From Roseomonas sp. E05 (GTDB lineage Bacteria; Pseudomonadota; Alphaproteobacteria; Acetobacterales; Acetobacteraceae): a stretch of DNA of 64,000 bases. This document shows positions 11,094-20,258 of the stretch, piece after piece. The stretch is taken from contig NZ_JASIRT010000027.1 of NCBI RefSeq assembly GCF_030063475.1, forward strand, positions 1 to 64,000. The letters run 5' to 3'. The position numbers and the translations under genes were made by a program. Within the stretch, counting starts at the first letter, position 1. Every line of letters starts with the position of its first letter. The notes under the pieces were generated by a model. It saw only the letters and a program-made list of their open reading frames with translations, searched no databases and was not told where the DNA came from.

Positions 11094-11882
11094 GTGGGAC
11101 GCCTGGACGCCGAGCCGACCGACCATCGCCGGGCCTGTGCCGGCTGCCGCGAAGGCTCCGCCACCCTTCCGCCACTCTCGATGGCCTTCCAGCCGATCCT
11201 GCGCTGCGCGCCGGAGGGCGGCACCACGCTCTACGCCTACGAGGCGCTGGTGCGCGGCCCGAACGGCGAGGGCGCCGGCAGCGTGCTTGCCCAGGTGAAC
11301 GAGCAGAACCGGTACCTCTTCGATCAGACCTGCCGCGTCCGCGCCATCGAGATGGCCACCGCGCTGGGTCTGGGCGCGACGGCGGCGGCGCTCTCCATCA
11401 ACTTCATGCCCAACGCGGTCTACGAGCCACGCGCCTGCATCCGCGCCAGCCTGGCGGCGGCGCAGAAGGCCGGCCTGCCGCGCGAGCGGCTGGTCTTCGA
11501 GTTCACCGAGAACGAGGCGATACAGGACCCTGGGCACCTGCTCCGCATCCTGGCCTGCTACCGCGAGATCGGCTTCCGCACCGCCATCGACGACTTCGGC
11601 GCCGGCCATTCCGGCCTGAACCTGCTGGCCGATTTCCAGCCGGACACGGTGAAGCTCGATATGGCCCTTGTCCGCGGCCTGGACCGGGACCGGGTCCGGC
11701 GGATCATCCTGCGCCATGCCGTCGCGCTCTGCACGGAACTGGGCATCGCCGTGGTGGCGGAGGGCGTGGAGACGCGGGACGAGTTCCAGGCGCTGCGTGA
11801 CCTCGGCATCACGCTGTTCCAGGGCTACCTGATCGGCCGGCCGGGCTTCGAGCAGCTTCCGGCCGCCCGGCTTCAGGTCTGA
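11094..11882 (+). CDS. EAL-domain cyclic-di-GMP phosphodiesterase
   Basis: A single EAL domain predicted to hydrolyse c-di-GMP to pGpG. All hallmark motifs are present: EALVRG, the metal-binding Asn in INFMPN, EFTENEAI, IDDFGAG, the Lys in VKLDMAL, VAEGVET and FQGYLIGRP. It is therefore probably active. No sensory, GGDEF or membrane domain is attached. The GTG at 11094 has GGAG 8-10 nt upstream and gives 262 residues. The frame extends upstream to 10980, but those codons look like leader sequence. It is divergent from the transketolase-like gene and convergent with malonyl-CoA decarboxylase. Confidence 0.9.
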   Translation: MGRLDAEPTDHRRACAGCREGSATLPPLSMAFQPILRCAPEGGTTLYAYEALVRGPNGEGAGSVLAQVNEQNRYLFDQTCRVRAIEMATALGLGATAAALSINFMPNAVYEPRACIRASLAAAQKAGLPRERLVFEFTENEAIQDPGHLLRILACYREIGFRTAIDDFGAGHSGLNLLADFQPDTVKLDMALVRGLDRDRVRRIILRHAVALCTELGIAVVAEGVETRDEFQALRDLGITLFQGYLIGRPGFEQLPAARLQV

Positions 11883-11906
11883 CGAGTCCCGCTCCGGCGC
11901 CCCGCC

Positions 11907-13304
11907 TCAGAGCACGCTGCGCGCCAGCTTGCGCAGCGCCGGCGCGGCGGGACGGTTGCCCTCGCCGACATAGGTCTCGTGGTAGCTCTCGATCCGCGCG
12001 GGGTCGTAGAGGTAGTTCACCATGAAGCCGAGGCTCTCGCGGATGCCCTTGTCCGAGATGTCGCCGCGCCAGCAGATCCGCTCCACCCGCGCGCCGTTGG
12101 ACAGGTGGAAGTTCCCGACCGGGTCCAGCGCCCGGCGGCCGCGCTTGCCGGTCTCGACCAGCAGGTAGCGGGCACAGAGCCGCGTCAGCACCGGCTCGGC
12201 CTTGCCGCACCACGGTTCCGAGAGCGGCCGGCGGCTGGCCAGCAAGGCGCGCAGCGCGGCATGGCCGTCGGACAGGCCGGAGGCCTCAGTGAGCAGCTTG
12301 CCCTCTTCCTCCGACAGCAGGTTGGGCTGCGGCTCGATAAGCTGCTCCTCCAGCCAGCGGCGGAAGCCGGGAATCGGCGAGAGGGTGGAGAAGGCCTTGA
12401 GGTTGGAGAATTCCTCTGACAGCAGCGTCACCACGCGCTTGATCAGGAAGTTGCCGAAGGAGATGCCATCCAGCCCGCGCTGGCAGTTGTTGATGGAATA
12501 GAAGATGGCCGTGTCGGCCTCGCGCGGGTCCTGCACCGGCGCCTTCTCGTCCAGCAGCTTCTGCACCGAGGCGGAAAGGCCCTTCACCAGCGCCACCTCG
12601 ACGAAGATCAGCGGCTCCTCCGGCATGCGCGGATGGAAGAAAGCGTAGCAGCGGCGATCGGAATCGAGGCGGTTCTTCAGATCGCGCCAGGTGCGGATGC
12701 GGTGCACCGCCTCATAGCCCACCAGCTTCTCCAGCAGCGCGGCCGGCGATTGCCAGTCGATCCGCCGCAGCTCCAGGAAGCCAAGGTCGAACCAGTTGGC
12801 CAGCAGGCCGCGCAGATCGGCCTCCAGCGCCAGCAGCATGGGATCGCGCCCCATGGTACGCATGAGGTCGGCGCGCAGGTTGACCAGGAACTTCACCCCG
12901 TCGGGGATGGTGGAGAACTGCGTCAGCAGCCGCAGCCGGGGCGGCTCCAGCATGCGGCGCAACCGTGCCTTCGCGGCGGCGCGCGCGGCGACGTCAGGCG
13001 CGCTGCTGACTTCGCGCATGGCCGCCTCAACCGCCGCCGGGTCCGAGTCGAAGCTGGCCAGGGCCTTGAAGAAGGCCATGCGCCCGGCGTCGTCGAGCTG
13101 GGTATAGGATTGCGCCAGGCTGGCCGCGCGATTGCGGACCGAGATCTCGCCGCCCCGCGACTCCAGGCAGGCCCGCATCCGTGCTTCCCAGGACGCATCC
13201 TCGGCCGGGCCTGTCACCGAGGAGGCCATGTCGCGCCACAGCAGCGCGACGCGCTTCAGCGCCCGGTCGAACAATCCGGCTTCCGCTACGGCGACGTCTG
13301 ACAT
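11907..13304 (-). CDS. Malonyl-CoA decarboxylase
   Basis: Converts malonyl-CoA to acetyl-CoA and CO2. The 465-residue protein has an N-terminal helical oligomerisation domain and a GNAT-fold catalytic domain. Family motifs include FFHPRMPEEPLIFVEVAL, FYSINNCQRGLDGISFGN and the C-terminal FHLSNGA with its conserved His-Leu-Ser-Asn. The start at 13304 (MSDVAVAEAG) has a strong GGAGG 5 nt upstream; the longer frame to 13640 is not needed. Alphaproteobacterial relatives act in malonate use or adjust malonyl-CoA pools. No malonyl-CoA synthetase is adjacent. Confidence 0.93.
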   Translation of the reverse strand: MSDVAVAEAGLFDRALKRVALLWRDMASSVTGPAEDASWEARMRACLESRGGEISVRNRAASLAQSYTQLDDAGRMAFFKALASFDSDPAAVEAAMREVSSAPDVAARAAAKARLRRMLEPPRLRLLTQFSTIPDGVKFLVNLRADLMRTMGRDPMLLALEADLRGLLANWFDLGFLELRRIDWQSPAALLEKLVGYEAVHRIRTWRDLKNRLDSDRRCYAFFHPRMPEEPLIFVEVALVKGLSASVQKLLDEKAPVQDPREADTAIFYSINNCQRGLDGISFGNFLIKRVVTLLSEEFSNLKAFSTLSPIPGFRRWLEEQLIEPQPNLLSEEEGKLLTEASGLSDGHAALRALLASRRPLSEPWCGKAEPVLTRLCARYLLVETGKRGRRALDPVGNFHLSNGARVERICWRGDISDKGIRESLGFMVNYLYDPARIESYHETYVGEGNRPAAPALRKLARSVL

Positions 13305-13386
13305 GGTGCCTCCTTCAGCCTGCCCGGCGCGGACCGGGACTGAAACTCCGCGAAACATATGGTGAGAAGATTGCCCCAGCCCAGGG

Positions 13387-14829
13387 TCACGAGGGAAGCG
13401 CCGAGGCGAGACTTGCGCCGATTTCTGCCATGAACTCTTCGGGCAGCAGCGGCGCGCCGGCGGGGCGTCCGCCGAGCGCCCGGCGCGCCGCCGCGCCATG
13501 CAGCCAGACACCGGCGCATGCCGCCTCGAAGGGCGCCATGCCCTGTGCCAATAGCCCGGCCACCACCCCGGCCAGCACATCGCCGCTGCCCGCCGTTGCC
13601 ATGGCCGGCGGCGCATTGTCGTTGATCGCGACACGGCCATCCGGCGCTGCGATGATGGTGTCGGAACCTTTCAGAACGGTGACAGCCGAGAGGCGCGCCG
13701 CCGCCTCGCGCACCGCCGCCAGACGGTCCTCGCCGGGCGCCCCGAAGACGCGGGCGAACTCGCCGGCATGGGGCGTAAGCACGCTGACGCCGCGCAGTGC
13801 CTCGGGCGTTCCACTGACCGCCGTCAGCGCGCCGCCATCCGCCACCACCTGACGCCCGGCTTCCACCACGCGGCGCAGCAGGTCTCGCGTCGCCGGCGCC
13901 GCCGGCAGGCCGGGGCCGAGTACCCAGACGTTGCGCCGCGCGTCGCCAAGCAGCGCGATGGGCGACTCCTCCGCCACCATCAGGCCGGGCTCGCCGGCGC
14001 GCAGAAGCATGGCGGTTGCGCGATCCGGCGCGGCGAGGCTGACCAGCCCCGCCCCCGCGCGCCGCGCCGCGCCGGCGGCGAGCCGCGCCGCCCCGGTCAG
14101 CGCCGCGCCGGCGGGCACGGTGACGTGGCCGAGGCTGAACTTGTGGCTCTCCGGCTTCCGCTCCGGCAGGCGCCACAGGCCGGGCCCGTTGTGGAAGGCG
14201 CGCGGTGCGATCTCGGGCAGCACCGAGTCGGGCAGGCCGATCTGCGCCAGTTCCAGCGTCCCGCAAAGGTCGCGCCCCGGCAGCAGCAGGTGCCCGGGCT
14301 TGCGGCGGAAGAAGGTGACGGTCAAGGCGGCCTGCGGCGCGAAGCCGAGCGGCTGGCCGGTGGCGCCGTCCAGGCCGGAGGGCACGTCCACGGCCACCAG
14401 TGGCGCGCGCACCGCCTGCAGCACCTGAACCACCGGCGGCTCCAGCGGCCGCGCCAGCCCGGCGCCGAACAGCGCGTCGATCACCAGCCCGGCGCGTGCC
14501 GCCTCCTGCGCATTGAAGGGCACCATCGGGCCGCGCCAGCGCGCCGCGGCTCCGGCGGCATCGCTCCCCGCACGTGGCGGAGCGAGCGCGGCGACCGCCA
14601 CCGGCCAGCCGGCCTGCTCCAGCAGCCGCGCGGCGACATAGCCATCGCCGCCATTGTTGCCAGGCCCCGCCAGCACCAGCGTGCGGCAGGGACGGAAGCG
14701 CGCGCGGATGGCGCGCGCCACGGCCGCGCCCGCCGCCTGCATCAGCGTGGGGCCGGCGATGCCGGCGGCCATGGCCGCGCGGTCGGCGCGGCCCATTTCG
14801 TCCGGCGTGAGGAGTTCGAGAGATGTCAT
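13387..14829 (-). CDS. nnr: Bifunctional NAD(P)H-hydrate epimerase / ADP-dependent dehydratase
   Basis: Repairs hydrated NAD(P)H. The N-terminal YjeF_N epimerase domain (1-about 210) shows LAGPGNNGGDGYVAAR and VDVPSGLDG. The C-terminal ribokinase-like YjeF_C dehydratase domain (about 225-480) shows LTPHAGEFARVFG, VLKGSDTII and the nucleotide-site GSGDVLAGVVAGL. The 480-residue length matches the fused bacterial enzyme. The start at 14829 lacks a clear Shine-Dalgarno sequence, so initiation may be weak or further downstream (M12). It faces away from the ABC transporter operon. Confidence 0.95.
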   Translation of the reverse strand: MTSLELLTPDEMGRADRAAMAAGIAGPTLMQAAGAAVARAIRARFRPCRTLVLAGPGNNGGDGYVAARLLEQAGWPVAVAALAPPRAGSDAAGAAARWRGPMVPFNAQEAARAGLVIDALFGAGLARPLEPPVVQVLQAVRAPLVAVDVPSGLDGATGQPLGFAPQAALTVTFFRRKPGHLLLPGRDLCGTLELAQIGLPDSVLPEIAPRAFHNGPGLWRLPERKPESHKFSLGHVTVPAGAALTGAARLAAGAARRAGAGLVSLAAPDRATAMLLRAGEPGLMVAEESPIALLGDARRNVWVLGPGLPAAPATRDLLRRVVEAGRQVVADGGALTAVSGTPEALRGVSVLTPHAGEFARVFGAPGEDRLAAVREAAARLSAVTVLKGSDTIIAAPDGRVAINDNAPPAMATAGSGDVLAGVVAGLLAQGMAPFEAACAGVWLHGAAARRALGGRPAGAPLLPEEFMAEIGASLASALPS

Positions 14830-15076
14830 GAAGGGAGGCTAGAGCGGCTCGGGCACCCCCGGAAACATGCCAGAGGGCCAGCCGTTGCACACCATTCCTC
14901 TGGCAGCACGGGCTGTCTCCCTGCCTGTCCCCTGGGCGCCCTGCACATCCTGCGGGCAGCGGAGACGGCCCGGCGCCCGTGGAGCGCGGTCGCGCCGCGT
15001 GGTTGCGCTTGCTTTCTCCCCTGCCCGCTTGGCACTTGAAGCCGACGGGCGCGGCAGGCGTGAGGGGGTTCAGGAC

Positions 15077-15895
15077 ATGGCGGCGATGGAGCGGCCTTTC
15101 GTCGAGATCGACGGCGTCTCGATGCGCTATGGTGGCGCCGAGGGCACGCTGGCCTTGCGGGACACCACCCTCGCGGTGCGGCGGGGCGAGTTCGTCGCCG
15201 TGGTCGGCCCCTCCGGCTGCGGCAAGTCCACGCTGATGAAGCTGGTCAGCGGCCTGTGGCCGAGCAGCGCCGGCAGCGTGGTGGTCGCCGGGCAGGAGGT
15301 GGATCGGCCGCTCTCCGTGGTCGGCATGGCCTTCCAGAACCCGACGCTGCTGCCCTGGCGCACCATCCTCGGCAATGTGATGCTGCCGCTGGAGGTGGTC
15401 GAGCCGCACCGCCGCCGCCTGCGCGCCGAACGCGCCGCCTATGAGGCGAAGGCGCGCGCGCTGCTCGCCATGGTCGGGCTGGCGGGCTTCGAGAAGCAAT
15501 TCCCCCACCAGCTCTCCGGCGGAATGCAGCAGCGCGCCAGCCTCTGCCGCGCGCTGATCCACGACCCGCAGCTCCTGATGCTGGACGAACCCTTCGGCGC
15601 GCTCGACATCTTCACCCGCGAGGACCTCTGGGCGCAGCTGCAGGAGGTCTGCCTGACGCTGAAGCCGACCGTCATCCTGGTGACGCACGACCTGAAGGAG
15701 GCCGTCTTCCTGGCCGACCGCGTGCTGGTGATGTCCTCCCGCCCCGGCCGCATCCTGGCCGAGCGCCAAATCCCCTTCCCGCGCCCACGCAGCCTCGACG
15801 ACACCTACCGGCAGGACTTCCAGAACCTCGTGCATGAGCTGCGCGACCACATCAACGCCGCCCGCAAAGGCGAGGAGCTCGCCAATGCCGCGTGA
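15077..15895 (+). CDS. ABC transporter ATPase, nitrate/sulfonate/taurine type
   Basis: Cytoplasmic ATPase subunit of 272 residues. All ABC motifs are intact: Walker A GPSGCGKST, Q-loop FQNPTLLPW, signature LSGGMQQR, Walker B LLMLDEPFGALD and the switch His in VTHDLKEA. The start at 15077 is preceded by GGTTCAGG. It overlaps the permease gene by 11 nt. The following pcaD and pcaB suggest import of an aromatic acid or ring-cleavage intermediate; this is inferred from context only. No periplasmic binding protein is encoded nearby. Confidence 0.92.
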   Translation: MAAMERPFVEIDGVSMRYGGAEGTLALRDTTLAVRRGEFVAVVGPSGCGKSTLMKLVSGLWPSSAGSVVVAGQEVDRPLSVVGMAFQNPTLLPWRTILGNVMLPLEVVEPHRRRLRAERAAYEAKARALLAMVGLAGFEKQFPHQLSGGMQQRASLCRALIHDPQLLMLDEPFGALDIFTREDLWAQLQEVCLTLKPTVILVTHDLKEAVFLADRVLVMSSRPGRILAERQIPFPRPRSLDDTYRQDFQNLVHELRDHINAARKGEELANAA

Positions 15896-16760
15896 TGCCG
15901 CTTCCCCTCCGGGGCCGCGCCGGGGCGACGCCAATGCCCGCCGCGTGGAGGCCATGGCCGCCGCCGCGCGCCGCCGCCGCCGGCTGCAGAAGCTGCTGCC
16001 CTGGCTGCTCATCGCCGCCACCTTCCTGTTCTGGGAGGTGCTGGTGCGCGGGCTGCGGATCGACGCCTTCATCCTGCCCGCTCCCTCAGCCATCGCCGCC
16101 AGCATGGTGCAATGGTGGCAGCCGCTGCTGGTGAATGCCTGGCAGACGCTGATGACGACGCTGGTCGGCTTCGGCCTCGCCATCGTCTTCGGGCTGGCTC
16201 TGGGCGTGGCGATCGGCAGCTCCAGCCTGCTCTACCACGGGCTCTACCCGCTGCTGATCGGCTTCAATTCGGTGCCGAAGGTGGCGGTGGTGCCGATCCT
16301 GGTGATCTGGTTCGGCATCGGCACCGTGCCGGCCATCATCACCGCCTTCCTGATCAGCTTCTTCCCGATCGTGGTGAACGTCGCCACCGGCATCGCCACG
16401 GTGGAGCCGGAGCTGCGCGACGTGCTGCGCGCCCTCGGCGCCCGCCCGACCGACATCATCCGCAAGGTCGGCCTGCCGCGCGCGATGCCTTATTTCTTCG
16501 CCTCGCTGAAGATCGCCATCACCGTTGCCTTCGTTGGCTCCATCCTGGCCGAGACGGTCGGCTCCAATGCCGGGATCGGCCAGCTCATGCTGGTGGCGAG
16601 CAGCCGCTTCGACGTGCCGCTGGTCTTCGCCGGGCTGATGGTGACGGCGGTGATGGGGGTTGCGATGTACGCCGTGGCCGCCGCCATCGAGGTGCGCACC
16701 ACGGGCTGGGCGATGCGCGGCCAGGCGGAGCAGCAGGTCTCCGGCGTGACGGGCGGCTGA
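15885..16760 (+). CDS. ABC transporter permease, nitrate/sulfonate/taurine type
   Basis: Inner-membrane permease of 291 residues with about six transmembrane segments. The BPD_transp_1 EAA-type loop appears in RALGARPTDIIRKVGLPRAMPYFFASLK. The N-terminus is basic and Pro-rich (PRRGDANARR), followed by the first membrane helix at about 43-60. The start at 15885 overlaps the ATPase stop codon, with GAGGAG about 8 nt upstream, indicating translational coupling. It partners the preceding ATPase and is followed by pcaD after about 100 nt. Confidence 0.92.
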   Translation: MPRDAASPPGPRRGDANARRVEAMAAAARRRRRLQKLLPWLLIAATFLFWEVLVRGLRIDAFILPAPSAIAASMVQWWQPLLVNAWQTLMTTLVGFGLAIVFGLALGVAIGSSSLLYHGLYPLLIGFNSVPKVAVVPILVIWFGIGTVPAIITAFLISFFPIVVNVATGIATVEPELRDVLRALGARPTDIIRKVGLPRAMPYFFASLKIAITVAFVGSILAETVGSNAGIGQLMLVASSRFDVPLVFAGLMVTAVMGVAMYAVAAAIEVRTTGWAMRGQAEQQVSGVTGG

Positions 16761-16860
16761 ACCCGGCCGGCCCAGTCCGCTCCGCTTCGGAACGGAAGGC
16801 TTGACCGCGGCCTTTCCTGAGGCGACGGTCGCCCCCTTCAGCCCAGCAGGACCGCCAGGC

Positions 16861-17634
16861 ATGTTCCTCCGGATCGCGGATCATCTCGCGCATTGCGTCA
16901 CCGAAGGACCAGCGGACGCGCCGTCGCTCCTCCTTCTGCACTCCATCGGCACCACCCACAATGTCTGGGACCCCCAGGTTCCGGCGCTGGCCCGCCGCTT
17001 CCGGGTCATCCGGCCGGACCTGCGCGGCCATGGCCTGAGCGGCGTCACTCCCGGCGAGTACTCGATGCAGGGGCTGGCGCGGGATGCCCAGGCGCTGCTC
17101 GACACGCTGGGTGTCGCGCAGGCGCATGTCGCCGGCTTGTCGATCGGCGGGCGGATCGCCCAACAGCTCGCCGCCGATGCGCCGGAGCGCGTGACCTCCC
17201 TGATGCTCATCGACACCGCCCTCGAATTCCCCGACCCCGCCACCTGGCAGGCGCGCATCGAGGCGGTGCGGGCCGAGGGCACCCAGGTGCTGGCCGATGC
17301 GGTGATGCCGCGCTGGGTGCGGTACCCGGAAGCGCCGGCTGGCGAGGGGCTGCGCTGGATGCTGCTGCGCACCGACCGGTTCGGCTATGCCGCCGCCGCC
17401 GCCGCGTTGCGGGACGCGCGGGCAGAGGAGGTATGCGGCCGCATTCAGGCCCCCACCACCGTGATCGTGGGCGAGCTTGACCCGGTGGTGCCGCCCGCCG
17501 TGACGGCGGCGCTGCGTGCGGCGATTCCCGGCGCCCGCCTCGCCACCATTCCCGGCACGCACCACATCCCGAACTACGAGGCCCCCGAGGCGCTGACCGC
17601 GGCGATGCTGGCGCATCTCGGGAACTGGACGTGA
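16861..17634 (+). CDS. pcaD: 3-oxoadipate enol-lactonase (alpha/beta hydrolase)
   Basis: Hydrolyses beta-ketoadipate enol-lactone in the protocatechuate pathway. The 257-residue alpha/beta hydrolase has HSIGTTHNVWDPQ after the first strand, the nucleophile Ser in GLSIGGRIAQ, the acid Asp in VGELDPVVP and the catalytic His in GTHHIPNYEAP. The ATG at 16861 (MFLRIADH) fits the family's N-terminus; an in-frame TTG at 16801 would add 20 residues. The adjacent pcaB, which acts two steps earlier, supports the assignment over a generic hydrolase. pcaC and pcaHG are not here. Confidence 0.88.
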   Translation: MFLRIADHLAHCVTEGPADAPSLLLLHSIGTTHNVWDPQVPALARRFRVIRPDLRGHGLSGVTPGEYSMQGLARDAQALLDTLGVAQAHVAGLSIGGRIAQQLAADAPERVTSLMLIDTALEFPDPATWQARIEAVRAEGTQVLADAVMPRWVRYPEAPAGEGLRWMLLRTDRFGYAAAAAALRDARAEEVCGRIQAPTTVIVGELDPVVPPAVTAALRAAIPGARLATIPGTHHIPNYEAPEALTAAMLAHLGNWT

Positions 17635-17730
17635 CGGCGCCCTGAAGCCAGGCACATCGGCAGGCAACCCAAGGGCTTGCGCCGGGGTTGCAGGGGGAGC
17701 GAGGCTGGGTTCCAGGGAGGGCTGACCCCG

Positions 17731-19077
17731 ATGCTTTCCGTCAATCCGGCCGATGGGGCGGTGCTCTCCGTCCTCTACGGCACCGACGCGATGCGCATGG
17801 TGGTGGGCGAGCGTGCCTTCCTCGGGCAGATGCTGGCGGTGGAGGCCGCGCTGGCCCGCGCCGAGGCACGGCTCGGCATCGTCCCCGAGGAGGCCGCCGC
17901 CGCCATCACGGAGGCGGCCGCGTTCGAGAAGCTGGACCTCCCCGCTCTCGCCCGCGCCACCCGCACCGCCGGCTATCCGGTGGCCGGGCTGGTGCGGCAG
18001 CTCGCCGCGCTGGCGGGCACCGAGGCGGGCCGCTGGGTGCACTGGGGCGCCGCCACGCAGGACATCATCGACACCGCCGTCGTGCTGCAGCTGCGCGAGG
18101 CCTTTGTGCTCCTCGCCACCGATCTCGACCGGCTGAATGTCGCCCTGGCCGAGCGGGCGCGGCAGCACAGGGAGACGGTGATGCCCGGCCGCACCCATCT
18201 GCAGCAGGCGCTGCCGGTCACCTTCGGCTACAAATGCGCCGTCTGGCTCTCGCCGCTGATCACCATGCGGCAGCGGCTGGACCAGCTTCTGCCGCGCGTC
18301 CTCAAGCTGCAGTTCGGCGGCGCGGCGGGCACCCTCGCCTCGCTGGGCGGACGTGGCATCGCGGTCGCCGAGGCGTTGGCGCGCGAGCTGGATCTCGCTG
18401 CCCCGGACGTGCCCTGGCATGCGGCGCGCGATTCGATGGCGGAGGCGGCCTGCTTCCTCGGCCTGCTGTCCGGCGCCCTGGCGAAGTTCGCCAGCGACGT
18501 CATGCTGCTGATGCAGACCGAGGTGGCGGAAGTGGCCGAGCCTTACAGCCCTGGCCATGGCAGCTCCTCCAGCATGCCGCAGAAGCGGAACCCGATCGCC
18601 TGCGAGTATGTCGTCGCCCAGGCACATGGCGTGCAGGCGCTGGTGCCGCAGATGCTGGGCGCCATGGGCGTGGACCAGGAACGCGGCGCTGGTCCCTGGC
18701 AGACCGAGCCGCTTGCTCTGCCGCAGGCCTTCACTCTGGCGCATGGCGCCCTGGTCCAGGCGGTCACCATCGCCGAGGGCATGACGGTGGACGCGAACCG
18801 CATGCGGCGCAACCTGGAGGCCAGCGGCGGCCTGATCATGGCCGAGGCGGTGATGATGGGCCTGACGCCGATGCTCGGCCGCGGCGGTGCGCATGAGGCC
18901 GTCTCCCGTGCCTGCGACATCGCCCTGGCCGAACGCCTCACCCTGGCGGAGGCGCTGAGCCGCGACAGCTGCGTGACCGGGGTCCTCGACGCCGAGTCCC
19001 TCGCCCGGCTGACCGACCCGAGCAGCTATCTGGGCAGCGCCGCCGCCTTCACCGACCAAGTTCTGGCGCGCCTGTAG
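17731..19077 (+). CDS. pcaB: 3-carboxy-cis,cis-muconate cycloisomerase
   Basis: Fumarase/aspartase-superfamily enzyme of 448 residues that cyclises 3-carboxymuconate in protocatechuate degradation. The N-terminus is family-like (GTDAMRMVVGERAFLGQMLAVE). The signature loop with catalytic Ser reads GSSSMPQKRNP, and WGAATQDIIDTA and PGRTHLQQALPVT mark the other two conserved regions. The start at 17731 has GGGAGG about 10 nt upstream. It lies about 100 nt after pcaD. The order pcaD-pcaB downstream of an ABC transporter suggests one catabolic unit with its regulator and dioxygenase elsewhere. Confidence 0.92.
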   Translation: MLSVNPADGAVLSVLYGTDAMRMVVGERAFLGQMLAVEAALARAEARLGIVPEEAAAAITEAAAFEKLDLPALARATRTAGYPVAGLVRQLAALAGTEAGRWVHWGAATQDIIDTAVVLQLREAFVLLATDLDRLNVALAERARQHRETVMPGRTHLQQALPVTFGYKCAVWLSPLITMRQRLDQLLPRVLKLQFGGAAGTLASLGGRGIAVAEALARELDLAAPDVPWHAARDSMAEAACFLGLLSGALAKFASDVMLLMQTEVAEVAEPYSPGHGSSSSMPQKRNPIACEYVVAQAHGVQALVPQMLGAMGVDQERGAGPWQTEPLALPQAFTLAHGALVQAVTIAEGMTVDANRMRRNLEASGGLIMAEAVMMGLTPMLGRGGAHEAVSRACDIALAERLTLAEALSRDSCVTGVLDAESLARLTDPSSYLGSAAAFTDQVLARL

Positions 19078-19163
19078 CGGCGCCCCGGATGCTTTCAGGG
19101 TTTGCCCCTCAGCGCCCCTGTGCCAGACAGGGCAGGTTTGATGAAAGGGAGGATCGCCTTGGC

Positions 19164-19700
19164 ATGAAGCCTGTCCTGCTGCTGGGCGCCTTGCTGGCGC
19201 TGCCTGGCTGCAACGCCTTCCTCAGCGAAGGCACGGCCGACGTTGCGGGCCTCGCCGGCGCCGCCCTCTCCACCGCGGTGACCGACAACGGCGCGGTGGC
19301 CGCCGGCATCGGCCTTGGCGTCCAGTCCGTGGCGCGGGCCGGGTTGCAGTACACCCAGCGCCGCCTGCAGCGTGCCGAGCAGGACAGCATCGCCGCCGCC
19401 GCCGGCCCGCTGACTGTCGGCCAGGTGGCGGGCTGGTCCATCGCCCATACCGTACCGATCGCTGACGACCACCAGGGACAGGTTACCGTCAGCCGGGACA
19501 TCGGCGGGCTTGGCCTGGCCTGCCGCGAGATCGTGTTCTCCGTCGAGACGCTGGAGCGCCCGAAGCCCGGACAGCCGGCGCCGACGCCGGCCGAAGTGCC
19601 GGAGCGCGGCTTCTACACTGCCGTGATCTGCCGCAATGGCACGCAGTGGAAATGGGCCAGCGCCGAGCCGGCCACCGAGCGCTGGGGCGCCCTGCAGTGA
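19164..19700 (+). CDS. Small lipoprotein, paralogue A of a tandem pair
   Basis: Unrecognised family. The 178-residue protein starts with a signal peptide and lipobox (MKPVLLLGALLALPGC), so it is a predicted lipid-anchored envelope protein. A Gly/Ala-rich stretch follows (GTADVAGLAGAALSTAVTD), then a soluble domain ending WKWASAEPATERWGALQ. The next gene encodes a protein of similar size with the same layout and nearly the same ending, so the two arose by duplication. The stop overlaps the next start (GTGA). GGGAGG lies 11 nt upstream of the ATG. Confidence 0.75.
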   Translation: MKPVLLLGALLALPGCNAFLSEGTADVAGLAGAALSTAVTDNGAVAAGIGLGVQSVARAGLQYTQRRLQRAEQDSIAAAAGPLTVGQVAGWSIAHTVPIADDHQGQVTVSRDIGGLGLACREIVFSVETLERPKPGQPAPTPAEVPERGFYTAVICRNGTQWKWASAEPATERWGALQ

Positions 19701-20212
19701 GCCGCCGCTGCGCGCTGGCGCTGCTGGCCCTGCTGGTGACGGGCTGCGAGAAGAACAGCGAGGTCGCCACCGGGGCCGGCAGCGTGGCAGGCGGCGTCGG
19801 CGGCGTCGCCATCGGCGGCCTCACCAGCAATCCGGCGGTCGGCTATGCCATCGGCCTCGCCCTGCGCTCCGCGGTGAGCGCGACGCTGGGAAGCTGGTTC
19901 CGCAGCCTGCGGCATGACGAGCAGGAGGCCATCGCCACCGCCGCCGGGGAGATGCAGCCGGGCGAGAGCCGCCTCTGGAAGATCGAGCACGGCCTGCCCT
20001 TCGGCTGGCAGAACGCCAAGGGCCGGATGGAGGTCACGCGGGTGATCGAGAACCCGCTCGCCGACTGCCGCGAGGTGATGTTCTCGCTCGCCGGCGGCAA
20101 GCCAGCCGACCCGCCGGAGGGCATCTTCATCGCCACCACCTGCCGGCAGGCGGAGGGCTGGAAGTGGGCCACCGCCGAGCCGGCGGTCGAGCGCTGGGGC
20201 GCCCTGCAGTAG
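19697..20212 (+). CDS. Small lipoprotein, paralogue B of a tandem pair
   Basis: The 171-residue paralogue starts at GTG 19697, overlapping the preceding stop by 4 nt. The signal peptide CALALLALLVTGC carries a lipobox, followed by a Gly-rich segment (GAGSVAGGVGGVAIGG) that looks like a glycine-zipper membrane element. The C-terminus, WKWATAEPAVERWGALQ, matches paralogue A. Both copies also keep a shared core (GW..AHT / LWKIEHG, then CREVMFS). The function is unknown. Co-translation suggests the two form a complex or act together in the envelope. Confidence 0.75.
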   Translation: MSRRCALALLALLVTGCEKNSEVATGAGSVAGGVGGVAIGGLTSNPAVGYAIGLALRSAVSATLGSWFRSLRHDEQEAIATAAGEMQPGESRLWKIEHGLPFGWQNAKGRMEVTRVIENPLADCREVMFSLAGGKPADPPEGIFIATTCRQAEGWKWATAEPAVERWGALQ

Positions 20213-20258
20213 CCCGAGGCTTGGCAGGCGGCGGCGGGGGCGCCATATCCGCCCCTCC

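Noticed and set aside
13286-16183. 965-codon minus-strand open frame
   Set aside because: It is antisense to the ABC ATPase and out of frame with the NAD(P)H-hydrate repair gene; both real genes have full sets of motifs.
16585-19059. 824-codon minus-strand open frame
   Set aside because: It is antisense to pcaD and pcaB and has shadow composition with no recognisable motif.
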